From Bacteroidia bacterium (GTDB lineage Bacteria > Bacteroidota > Bacteroidia > Flavobacteriales > Flavobacteriaceae), in the NCBI GenBank assembly GCA_030431085.1, contig JAUIJW010000169.1, positions 1 to 5,356 on the forward strand: a stretch of 5,356 nucleotides of DNA. The letters run 5' to 3'. The position numbers were made by a program, and so were the translations under genes. The notes beneath the pieces are model-generated. The model did no database searches. It was not told the DNA's origin and saw only the letters and a program-made list of their open reading frames with translations. Shown in pieces: positions 1 through 5,356 of this stretch (positions within the stretch are counted from its first letter, which is position 1; every line of letters begins with the position of its first letter).

Positions 1-362
1 ATTTCAAGCATTTTTGCAATCATTTTTGCAGCAATTGGAACACGTGGTTTGTCTTTTCTATCTTGGCGTGCCCAACCAAAATAAGGCATTACAGCCGTGA
101 TATGTCTGGCAGAAGATCGTTTTGCCGCATCTAGCATCAACAACATCTCCATAAGGTTATCAGAAGATGGATGCGTAGATCCAATGATAAAAACTCTTGC
201 TCCACGAACTGATTCTTCGAAGGATGGTTGAAATTCACCATCACTAAATTCTAATCGATTTACTTTACCAAGAGACATCCCATAATGGTCCGCAATAGAT
301 TGAGCCAAAACCTCACTTTGCGAACAGGGAAATATTTTTGCAACCTTATCTTTATCAGACAT
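1..362 (-). CDS. prs: Ribose-phosphate pyrophosphokinase, N-terminal part (runs off left edge)
   Basis: Cytoplasmic enzyme that transfers pyrophosphate from ATP to ribose 5-phosphate to make PRPP, the precursor for purine, pyrimidine, NAD, histidine and tryptophan synthesis. The minus-strand reading frame starts at the ATG at 362-360 (MSDKDKVAKIFPCSQ) and stays open to the window edge, giving 120 residues of a family usually about 310-315 long. Visible family signatures are FSDGEFQPSFEESVRG (residues 39-54, the ATP-contacting F-x-D-G-E segment), STHPSSDNLMEMLLMLDAAKR (62-82 region), and MPYFGWARQDRK (92-103), which holds the Arg-Gln pair that contacts ATP. Near the cut edge, KPRVPIAAK (105-113) also fits Prs. 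No Shine-Dalgarno sequence precedes the start, as is normal in Bacteroidota. A TAnnTTTG match lies 34 bp upstream. The gene is divergent from the tRNA gene. Identification is secure; only the C-terminal two thirds are missing, because of the window edge. Confidence 0.96.
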   Translation of the reverse strand, partial: MSDKDKVAKIFPCSQSEVLAQSIADHYGMSLGKVNRLEFSDGEFQPSFEESVRGARVFIIGSTHPSSDNLMEMLLMLDAAKRSSARHITAVMPYFGWARQDRKDKPRVPIAAKMIAKMLE

Positions 363-395
363 AAGCTATGTTTTTACTTATTTTTCTACAAAATG

Positions 396-403
396 CAAAA
401 GTA
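396..403 (-). promoter_or_regulatory. Candidate -7 promoter element for prs
   Basis: Read on the minus strand, the site is TACTTTTG, a full match to the Bacteroidota -7 consensus TAnnTTTG. It lies 33 bases upstream of the prs start codon, so it would give a leader of roughly 25-30 nt. No clear TTTG-like -33 element is found at the expected 17-23 bp further upstream, so this is a half-supported promoter. It is the only exact match to the consensus on this strand in the gap. Confidence 0.45.
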
Positions 404-704
404 AATATTTATTTTGGTAATAAGATTATTTTTAGGGATGTATTTAACTATTCCATTCGAAACCAATTTAAGGGATTTTGAGCAACGAGGTTTTAATGTG
501 AAGAGCTGATTGTAAGTTAGCCGATAGTTATTGGTATATAAAGAAAGGTTGCCATGTCCAAAGTTTATAAGGAGATACACTTTAAGTTATTGTTTAATGC
601 GTTGATTTCTACAATCACTTTCACAAAGCATAACTTTAAACTCTTATGCAAAATCACAACACTAAAGAATATTCTCCTTCTACGTTTTAAAGTTTTAATT
701 TTAT

Positions 705-736
705 TATGATAGATTATATTTTTAATAGTACATTTG
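705..736 (+). promoter_or_regulatory. Candidate promoter of the tRNA-Leu gene
   Basis: TACATTTG at 729-736 is a full match to the Bacteroidota -7 box TAnnTTTG. TATG at 705-708 is a 3-of-4 match to the -33 TTTG box, with a 20-bp spacer that lies inside the usual range. Transcription would start near 741-744, about 10 nt before the mature tRNA 5' end at 753, a plausible short precursor leader. The combination of sequence match, spacing and position makes this the best-supported promoter in the window. Confidence 0.6.
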
Positions 737-752
737 CATTCTTCTTTGAAAT

Positions 753-834
753 GCCTTGGTGGCGGAACTGGTAGACGCGCTGGATTCAAAATCCAGTTTC
801 TTCGGAAGTGCGGGTTCGATTCCCGCCCAAGGTA
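753..834 (+). tRNA. tRNA-Leu, anticodon CAA
   Basis: Complete class II tRNA cloverleaf of 82 nt that decodes UUG. Acceptor stem 753-759 pairs with 827-833. The D arm has a 3-bp stem (762-764 with 776-778) and loop GAACTGGTAGA. The anticodon stem CTGGA/TCCAG (780-784 with 792-796) encloses loop TTCAAAA, placing anticodon CAA at 787-789. The long variable arm (797-809) forms a short stem with a C(UUCG)G tetraloop, as expected for leucine tRNA. The T arm is GCGGG-TTCGATT-CCCGC (810-826). The discriminator is A834, the leucine identity base. CCA is not encoded (CTT follows), so it must be added by nucleotidyltransferase. The first acceptor pair is a G753-U833 wobble instead of the usual G-C. Confidence 0.97.
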
Positions 835-975
835 CTTTTATTTAAAGCAATTCAAAAACAGTTAGTTACACAATATCAAGTTTTATAATTCCTGATTTTA
901 CACTGGTTTATTCTAAAAATTAGTTTAACTTCACACTAAATTTTTTAAAAAATACTTTTAAAAATCTGAATTATT

Positions 976-2022
976 ATGAAAAAAATTATCGCTTTGATAT
1001 TGTTTTGTACAATTCTAATATCAAAAAACTTTGCTCAAACTACCGATGTTGTTAGTGGTCTAATTGATCCCGGTAAAATAATCCTTATTGGTAACGAACT
1101 CTATGTAGCAGAGTTTTCTGGAAGTAAAATTTCAAAAATAGATACCAGCTCAACCTCTCCAATGGCTAGCGATGTAATAACAGGCATAGATAATCCTTAT
1201 GGAATGGCATATGACGGCACAAATCTATATGTTACAGAAGCTAGTCAAGGCAATATCCTTAAAATAGACCTTAGCCAACCAACACCAACATCAACGCTAT
1301 TGATTTCAGGACTATTAAATCCTCGCAGCATGCAATTTTTCGGAAATGAGCTTTATTTTGCACAATTTACAGGAGATTTGGTTTCCAAAATAGATGTTAC
1401 AGCCTCTACGCCATCAGTTTTTAATGTACTTTCAGGGATAGATGGTCCTTTTGACCTATTACTTGACGGAAGTATTTTATATATCGCGATAAGAAACGAA
1501 AATAGAGTTTCTAAAATTGACCTAAATGACAGTACACCAACACTCACCGATGTTGTAACCGGAGTAATTACTCCTATTAGTTTAGCAATCGATGGTCCAT
1601 ATATGTACATTGTAGAAACTAATGCAGATAAAATTTCTAGAATAAACTTAAACGATGCGACGCCAGTAATTTCTGATGTTGTAAATACAACACAACCAAA
1701 TAGCATAATAATCAGCGGTACTGACTTATATTTTTCTTCTCCAGTTCCAGGTAAAATTTCGAAATTTGATTTAACTACACTTTCAATTAATAATTTTGAT
1801 AAGGAAAATAACATAGTACTTTATCCAAATCCAACATCAGATGTTATTCACGTCAATGGATTAACTTCTAAAGAAAATTTCACTATGTATTCACAATTAG
1901 GACAAGAGGTTTTTAGAGGTACCGTATCTAACAGCGAAAGAATTAACGTTCAAAATCTTGTCAAAGGAATGTACTTCTTGAAACTTGAAAACGGAAATAC
2001 ACTAAAATTTCTGAAAGAATAA
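976..2022 (+). CDS. Secreted six-repeat beta-propeller-like protein with T9SS type A sorting domain
   Basis: A 348-residue protein predicted to be exported and then released or anchored at the cell surface by the type IX secretion system. Residues 1-20 form a Sec signal peptide (lysines, then a hydrophobic run, ending NFA before Gln21). Residues about 24-270 hold six tandem repeats of about 42 residues. Each starts D-V-[VI]-[ST]-G-x-x-x-P, continues through an [EDI]-LY-[VFI] strand, and ends K-[IV]-[SL]-[KR]-[IF]-[DN], followed by a Thr/Pro linker. This layout resembles six-bladed NHL/SMP-30/YncE-type propellers. Residues about 279-348 (NIVLYPNPTSDVIHV to the C-terminal LKFLKE) match the Por-type/T9SS type A sorting domain, which is cleaved after transport. 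The ATG at 976 is chosen because it gives the intact signal peptide; there is no Shine-Dalgarno sequence. Gaps of 141 and 176 bp on either side suggest its own transcript. The function is unknown: such propellers usually bind proteins or ligands. No catalytic motif was recognised. Confidence 0.92.
   Translation: MKKIIALILFCTILISKNFAQTTDVVSGLIDPGKIILIGNELYVAEFSGSKISKIDTSSTSPMASDVITGIDNPYGMAYDGTNLYVTEASQGNILKIDLSQPTPTSTLLISGLLNPRSMQFFGNELYFAQFTGDLVSKIDVTASTPSVFNVLSGIDGPFDLLLDGSILYIAIRNENRVSKIDLNDSTPTLTDVVTGVITPISLAIDGPYMYIVETNADKISRINLNDATPVISDVVNTTQPNSIIISGTDLYFSSPVPGKISKFDLTTLSINNFDKENNIVLYPNPTSDVIHVNGLTSKENFTMYSQLGQEVFRGTVSNSERINVQNLVKGMYFLKLENGNTLKFLKE
1045..1785 (+). repeat. Six tandem ~42-residue blade repeats (protein level)
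   Basis: Repeat units begin at about residues 24 (DVVSGLIDP), 66 (DVITGIDNP), 108 (LLISGLLNP), 150 (NVLSGIDGP), 192 (DVVTGVITP) and 234 (DVVNTTQPN), so the period is almost exactly 42 residues. Between units run short linkers such as DTSSTSP, DLSQPTPT, DVTASTP, DLNDSTP and NLNDATP. The sixth unit is the most diverged: it lacks the Gly and ends in DLTTLS without the TP linker. The repetition is clear in protein but diverged in DNA, so it is old duplication held by structure and not a recent DNA expansion. Confidence 0.8.
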
Positions 2023-2152
2023 ATAGCTTAGATTTGATAATCGCTAATAAGATTCTACTAGAATAAAAGTACGCAGAAAGTCTATGATGGACATATAGTT
2101 CACTTTTTCATATATAAATATTTAAAATTGATTAAACCTAGAGGGTTATCTC

Positions 2153-2185
2153 TTGATTAATTTAAACTTTAGATAAATATATTTG
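2153..2185 (+). promoter_or_regulatory. Candidate promoter of the oxidoreductase-GH31 operon
   Basis: TATATTTG at 2178-2185 matches the Bacteroidota -7 box TAnnTTTG exactly. TTG at 2153-2155 could be the -33 element, with a 22-bp spacer at the long end of the normal range. Transcription would begin around 2190-2192, leaving a leader of only about 7-9 nt before the ATG at 2199. Such a short leader is unusual, and the tract is AT-rich, so a chance match is possible. Confidence 0.4.
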
Positions 2186-2198
2186 AAAAAAATAAATC

Positions 2199-3311
2199 AT
2201 GAAATTTTCTATACATACTTTACTTCTAATGTTTCTGGTCTCCATACATTCTTTTTCACAAAACAAAAAGCAGCGCTTAAAAGTAGGTGTTATTGGTTTA
2301 ACTCATACTCATGTGCACTGGATATTTGGGAGCGAACCTAGAGGTGACATAGAAATTGTAGCCATAGTAGAACCTAATAAAGAACTTGCTGAGCGTTATG
2401 CCAAACAGCATAATTTTTCAATGGATATTGTTTATCCAAGTATGCAAGACATGCTAAATCATATCAAACCTGAGGCGGTTACAGCATTTGGAACCATATA
2501 CAAGCATTTAGAAGTTGTAGAAACTGCAGCACCACTAGGCATCCACGTCATGGTCGAAAAACCTCTTGCGGTAAGTCTAGAACATGCCCAAAAAATGGAA
2601 GCCCTAGCTAAAAAGCATAATATTTATTTACTCACTAATTATGAAACAACTTGGTATCCTACAACACACAAAGCTTATCAACTCTTCAAAGAGGATAATG
2701 CCATTGGAGCGCTAAGGAAAGTAATGGTTCATGATGGACATAAAGGGCCTAAAAAAATTGGAATCAATAAAGAATTTTTAGATTGGCTCACCGATCCAAT
2801 ACAAAATGGTGGTGGAGCTGAAGTAGATTTTGGATGTTATGGCGTAAATATTTTAACATGGATGATGGATGGCAAACGACCAAATAGTGTGACTGCCATC
2901 ACTCAGCAATTACAAGCCGAAAACAACCCAAAAGTAAACGACGAATCGGTAATTATTTTACAATACGATGAAACCGTTGCCGTTATTCAGGGTTCATGGA
3001 ACTGGCCAATAGGTAGAAAAGACATGGAAATCTATGGCGAAAATGGTGTCATTTATGCAGACAACAGAAACGATCTACGCTTACGTATTTCTGAAGGTTA
3101 TGATGGCTACAAAGAGGAAGTCATGAATTTAAAAGAAAGAAAAGCACCTTTAGACGACCCCTTTGCGCTTTTTGCTGCTGTTGTAAAAAATGAGATACAA
3201 TTAAACCCTTTTGACTTAAATGCTCTGGATAATAACATGCTGGTTGTGGAAATTCTCGATGCTGCTAAAAAAAGTGCAGAGCTCAATAAAACAATTTTTC
3301 TAAACCAATAA
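2199..3311 (+). CDS. Exported Gfo/Idh/MocA-family oxidoreductase
   Basis: A 370-residue NAD(P)-dependent sugar or polyol dehydrogenase-like protein, near the family's usual length. Residues 1-20 form a Sec-type signal peptide (ending SFS before Gln21) with no twin-arginine motif and no lipobox Cys. The Rossmann fold starts at RLKVGVIGLTHTHVHW (26-41). Family hallmarks follow: VEKPLAVS (119-126, active-site Lys121 in the E-K-P motif) and GGGAEVDFGCYGVN (204-217). In the latter, Asp210 is followed by Tyr214 where many members have His; a Tyr here is seen in the glucose-fructose oxidoreductase branch. The dinucleotide loop reads G-L-T-H-T-H, so the second and third glycines of the usual G-x-G-x-x-G are Thr35 and His38. 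The start is fixed by the signal peptide, and no other in-frame Met lies before the Rossmann fold except at its hydrophobic core (Met11). The gene ends 9 bp before the GH31 gene and is probably co-transcribed. The substrate cannot be assigned; a role in oxidising a sugar released or handled by the GH31 partner is inference. Confidence 0.9.
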   Translation: MKFSIHTLLLMFLVSIHSFSQNKKQRLKVGVIGLTHTHVHWIFGSEPRGDIEIVAIVEPNKELAERYAKQHNFSMDIVYPSMQDMLNHIKPEAVTAFGTIYKHLEVVETAAPLGIHVMVEKPLAVSLEHAQKMEALAKKHNIYLLTNYETTWYPTTHKAYQLFKEDNAIGALRKVMVHDGHKGPKKIGINKEFLDWLTDPIQNGGGAEVDFGCYGVNILTWMMDGKRPNSVTAITQQLQAENNPKVNDESVIILQYDETVAVIQGSWNWPIGRKDMEIYGENGVIYADNRNDLRLRISEGYDGYKEEVMNLKERKAPLDDPFALFAAVVKNEIQLNPFDLNALDNNMLVVEILDAAKKSAELNKTIFLNQ

Positions 3312-3320
3312 ATCAAACTC

Positions 3321-4235
3321 ATGTCTTTAAGATTTCTAACCGCTATTTTCTTAGTCGTTTTAATTCAATTTAATGCCTTTTCTCAACAGCCTAAAGCAAA
3401 TACAAATGCTGTGATCACCTCGGGTAATGCTCGCTTTACAGTTCTAAGTCCAGAAGTCATCAGAATGGAATGGGATAGTGATAAAACATTCGAAGACAGA
3501 GCATCTTTTACGATTATTAACAGAAATACAGAAGTTCCAAAATTTAAGGTAAAAAACAAAGGGAAATGGCTTGTCATTCAAACGGAAGCTTTAAGGCTTC
3601 GCTATAAAAAAGATTCATCAGCTTTTTCCGAGTCTAACCTCGAGATTTCATTTAAAATGAATAATAAACCTGTAGTCTGGAGATCTGGGATGAAGAACAG
3701 CGATAACCTTTTAGGAACCACAAGAACGCTTGACGCTTATAACGGTGACAAAACATGGGATGGAACCGCTATTCCATTAGAAGATGGTATTTTATCTAAA
3801 GACGGATGGTTTTTATTAAATGATACGTCAACCTTTTTGTTTGATGACTCCGAATGGAAGTGGGTGTCCAAAACTAAAAATGCGAATGAACACGATTGGT
3901 ATTTTTTCGCTTATGGCTACGATTATAAAAAAGCTTTAAAGAATTACACCACTATTGCAGGAAAGATTCCTATGCCTCCAAGATATGCCTTCGGCTACTG
4001 GTGGTCGAGATACTGGGCCTATTCGGATAGAGAGTTTAAAGATTTAGTAGCAGATTTTAGACGCTATGACATTCCTATTGATGTTTTGATTATAGACATG
4101 GACTGGCATCTAACTCATGGAGGTTTAAAGGATATTAAAAATCCTCAAAGAGATCCATTTGACGAATTGTTAGGTTGGACAGGTTATACATGGAATAAAG
4201 CCTTGTTTCCGGAACCTGAAAAATTTATGGAATAG
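3321..4235 (+). CDS. N-terminal GH31 fragment ending at the internal TAG
   Basis: This is the 304-residue product that would be made if the TAG terminates translation. It contains the signal peptide, the N-terminal beta-sandwich and only the first strands of the catalytic barrel (IIDMDWH at 257-263 and GWTGYTWNKALFPEPE at 285-300). Both catalytic aspartates lie downstream of the stop, so this fragment should be catalytically dead and probably misfolded. It is listed separately because automatic gene callers will report it as an intact short gene. Confidence 0.6.
   Translation: MSLRFLTAIFLVVLIQFNAFSQQPKANTNAVITSGNARFTVLSPEVIRMEWDSDKTFEDRASFTIINRNTEVPKFKVKNKGKWLVIQTEALRLRYKKDSSAFSESNLEISFKMNNKPVVWRSGMKNSDNLLGTTRTLDAYNGDKTWDGTAIPLEDGILSKDGWFLLNDTSTFLFDDSEWKWVSKTKNANEHDWYFFAYGYDYKKALKNYTTIAGKIPMPPRYAFGYWWSRYWAYSDREFKDLVADFRRYDIPIDVLIIDMDWHLTHGGLKDIKNPQRDPFDELLGWTGYTWNKALFPEPEKFME
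4233..4235 (+). other. In-frame amber codon inside the GH31 reading frame
   Basis: The frame reads gaa-TAG-acc. It is set by the start at 3321 and is identical upstream and downstream. The neighbouring residues (KFME before, TNQENLKT after) fit the GH31 segment just before the LNLHP strand, where a Trp is plausible, so a G-to-A change in TGG is the simplest origin. The two other complete protein genes in the window end in TAA. Confidence 0.9.
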
Positions 4236-4370
4236 ACCAACCAAGAAAATTTAAAAACAGCACTCAACCTGCATCCTGCATCTGGCATTGCAGCCTTAGA
4301 ATCGCAATACAAAGATTTTGCCAAAGCCTATGACTTTGACACAGCTAAAAAAGATTGGATCCCTTACCGT

Positions 4371-5356
4371 ATGGCAGAAAAAAAATGGGCTCAAACTTAT
4401 TTCAATACCATTTTAAAACCTTACGAAAATTGGGGTGTTGATTTCTGGTGGCTAGACTGGCAGCAATACCCTAAAAGTAAAGTAGTCGAAAACCTAAGTA
4501 ATACATGGTGGTTAAACTATACTTTTTTTTCTAACATGGATCAAGACTCCAGCAAGCGATCAATGATTTTTCACCGATGGGGTGGCTTAGGAAATCATCG
4601 ATACCCTATTGGTTTTTCTGGCGATTATAAAATCTCCTGGGAATCGTTAAAGTATCAGCCTTATTTTACACATACAGCATCAAATGTAGGCTATGGCTAT
4701 TGGAGTCATGATATTGGTGGTCATGCTTCTGGAGATTTAGATGGCGATGCAGAATTATATACGAGATGGTTACAATTTGGTATTTTCAATCCAATTTTAA
4801 GGACGCATAGTGCAAAAATTTCTTCGATAGAAAGACGCTTTTGGATGTTCCCCAACGAACTTCCACATATGTTAGACTTATTAAACCTCAGGTATGCTAT
4901 GGCTCCATATACTTACACGATGGCAAGAAAAGCCTATGACGAAGGTATTTCGCTTTGCCGACCAATGTATTATGACTATTCAGAAAACGAAAAAGCCTAT
5001 GAGTTTAAGTACCAATACATGTATGGCGATCAAATGTTGTTTGCTCCAATTTATCAGCCAACAGGTGATGATTTAATTGTTGAACACCAAGTGTGGTTAC
5101 CAGAAGGCATCTGGCACCAATGGTCTACTGGAGAAAGATTTGAAGGTGGAAAAGTTGTAAACAAAAATTATATGCTTAAAGAATTACCTCTCTTTATTAA
5201 AGAAGGTTCTATCATTCCCATGTATCCTAAAATTTCTAACCTACAGGACATTCCTAACCATTTGATCATAAGGGTCTTTCCTGGAGAAACGGGTTCGTTT
5301 TATTTATATGAAGACCAAGGCGACAATGAAAATTATAAAACCAATGGCTTTGCTTT
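4371..5356 (+). CDS. C-terminal GH31 remainder, possible restart ORF (partial)
   Basis: The first in-frame ATG after the TAG is at 4371 (MAEKKWAQTYFN). A gene caller may start a second gene here, open to the window edge. It would carry the nucleophile (gac, 4455-4457) and probable acid/base (gat, 4710-4712) but lack a signal peptide and the first barrel strands, so an independent functional protein is unlikely. The 135 bases between the stop and this ATG also encode conserved-looking GH31 sequence (LNLHPASGI, KDFAKAYDFD). That shows the coding region is continuous and the ATG is not a true start. Confidence 0.4.
   Translation, partial: MAEKKWAQTYFNTILKPYENWGVDFWWLDWQQYPKSKVVENLSNTWWLNYTFFSNMDQDSSKRSMIFHRWGGLGNHRYPIGFSGDYKISWESLKYQPYFTHTASNVGYGYWSHDIGGHASGDLDGDAELYTRWLQFGIFNPILRTHSAKISSIERRFWMFPNELPHMLDLLNLRYAMAPYTYTMARKAYDEGISLCRPMYYDYSENEKAYEFKYQYMYGDQMLFAPIYQPTGDDLIVEHQVWLPEGIWHQWSTGERFEGGKVVNKNYMLKELPLFIKEGSIIPMYPKISNLQDIPNHLIIRVFPGETGSFYLYEDQGDNENYKTNGFA

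Larger units (their letters stand above)
363..752. other. Non-coding gap between prs and tRNA-Leu
   Basis: About 390 bp with no convincing gene. The minus-strand open frames here (386-580 and 565-789) are low-complexity, lack family features, and one overlaps the tRNA. The two ends are very AT-rich and contain the promoter-like sites listed separately. A central block of roughly 455-575 is visibly less AT-rich than its flanks. No strong hairpin, terminator or known RNA family was recognised. Confidence 0.6.
3321..5356 (+). pseudogene. GH31 family glycoside hydrolase, interrupted by an in-frame TAG and cut by right edge
   Basis: Predicted exported retaining alpha-glycosidase. Counting the stop as residue 305, the frame runs 678 codons to the edge. 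Signal peptide 1-21 (ending AFS before Gln22). N-terminal beta-sandwich about 30-215 (NARFTVLSPEVIRMEW). The catalytic barrel begins at MPPRYAFGYWWSRYW (218-232), with DVLIIDMDWH at 254-263. The nucleophile is Asp379 in VDFWWLDWQQ and the probable acid/base is Asp464 in YWSHDIGGH. Between them lies HRWGGLGNHRYPIGFSGD, typical of GH31. After the barrel come C-terminal sheets (LFAPIYQP, LPLFIKEGSIIPMY) and a DUF5110-like start (FYLYEDQGDNENY). The TAG at 4233-4235 falls between FPEPEKFME and TNQENLKTALNLHPASGI. No frameshift and no second stop occur in the following 1121 bases, so the lesion is a single codon, probably Trp TGG to TAG. The gene lies 9 bp after the oxidoreductase gene, with no Shine-Dalgarno sequence. 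Substrate specificity within GH31 is unknown. Confidence 0.85.

Noticed and set aside
386..789. Two short minus-strand open frames (386-580 and 565-789)
   Set aside because: They have low-complexity Lys/Asn/Leu-rich translations without a domain or start signal. The second overlaps the complete tRNA gene in antisense.
940..960. A/T palindrome (T6A6) next to TACTTTTA, considered as a promoter for the 976 gene
   Set aside because: The -7 match lacks the final G, no -33 element is present, and the start would fall only about 10 nt before the ATG. In such AT-rich DNA a chance match is likely.
1353..1814. 153-codon open frame antisense to the propeller gene
   Set aside because: It lies wholly inside the repeat region of the 976-2022 gene, has no recognisable domain, and its openness is explained by the biased codons of the repeats on the other strand.
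2052..2064. Palindrome ATTCTA-C-TAGAAT after the propeller gene, considered as a terminator
   Set aside because: The stem is only 5 bp with a 3-nt loop, is AT-rich, and is followed by AAAAG, not a T run, so it does not fit an intrinsic terminator.
3107..3577. Minus-strand open frames 3107-3322 and 3383-3577
   Set aside because: Both are antisense to strongly supported genes (the oxidoreductase and GH31) and show no features of their own.
4233..4235. TAG as a pyrrolysine or reassigned sense codon
   Set aside because: Pyrrolysine decoding is not known from Flavobacteriaceae, no pyl genes are in the window, and a one-base change from a Trp codon is simpler. It stays only as a remote possibility.
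4894..5076. 60-codon plus-strand open frame
   Set aside because: It is out of frame with the GH31 sequence, which is clearly the coding frame here (LNLRYAMAPYTYTMARKAYD).
1..5356. Mobile element, CRISPR array or phage system
   Set aside because: No transposase, integrase, terminal inverted repeats, direct-repeat arrays or defence-type domains were seen on either strand. The tRNA shows no duplicated 3' end that would mark an integration site.

Overview
The window looks like chromosomal DNA of a Bacteroidota species, most likely a marine-type member of the Flavobacteriaceae. It is visibly AT-rich. Promoter-like sites match the Bacteroidota -7 consensus TAnnTTTG, and none of the start codons has a Shine-Dalgarno sequence. 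Signal peptides end in F[AS]Q, as is usual in this phylum. One secreted protein carries a C-terminal sorting domain of the type IX secretion system (T9SS), a system restricted to this phylum.

Layout, left to right. (1) The first 120 codons of a ribose-phosphate pyrophosphokinase gene (prs), on the minus strand and running off the left edge. (2) A roughly 390-bp non-coding stretch, then a complete tRNA-Leu(CAA) gene on the plus strand, divergent from prs. (3) A stand-alone gene for a secreted protein made of six blade-like repeats of about 42 residues plus a T9SS type A sorting domain. (4) A probable two-gene operon separated by only 9 bp: a Gfo/Idh/MocA-family oxidoreductase with an N-terminal signal peptide, followed by a family GH31 glycoside hydrolase, also with a signal peptide. 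The GH31 gene runs off the right edge.

The most striking feature is that the GH31 gene is interrupted by a single in-frame TAG at 4233-4235. The same frame stays open for the remaining 1121 bases and encodes the rest of a recognisable GH31 enzyme, including both catalytic aspartates and the start of a DUF5110-like domain. No frameshift is needed to join the halves. The protein context suggests TGG (Trp) changed to TAG. This is either a very recent nonsense mutation, a sequencing error, or, less likely, a read-through codon.

How the genes may work together: the oxidoreductase and GH31 enzyme are probably co-transcribed and both exported, which suggests processing of a glycoside or oligosaccharide in the cell envelope. 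No SusC/SusD pair, transporter or regulator is visible, so the substrate cannot be assigned. The prs and tRNA genes are housekeeping genes unrelated to this cluster. No mobile element, CRISPR array or convincing intrinsic terminator was seen.
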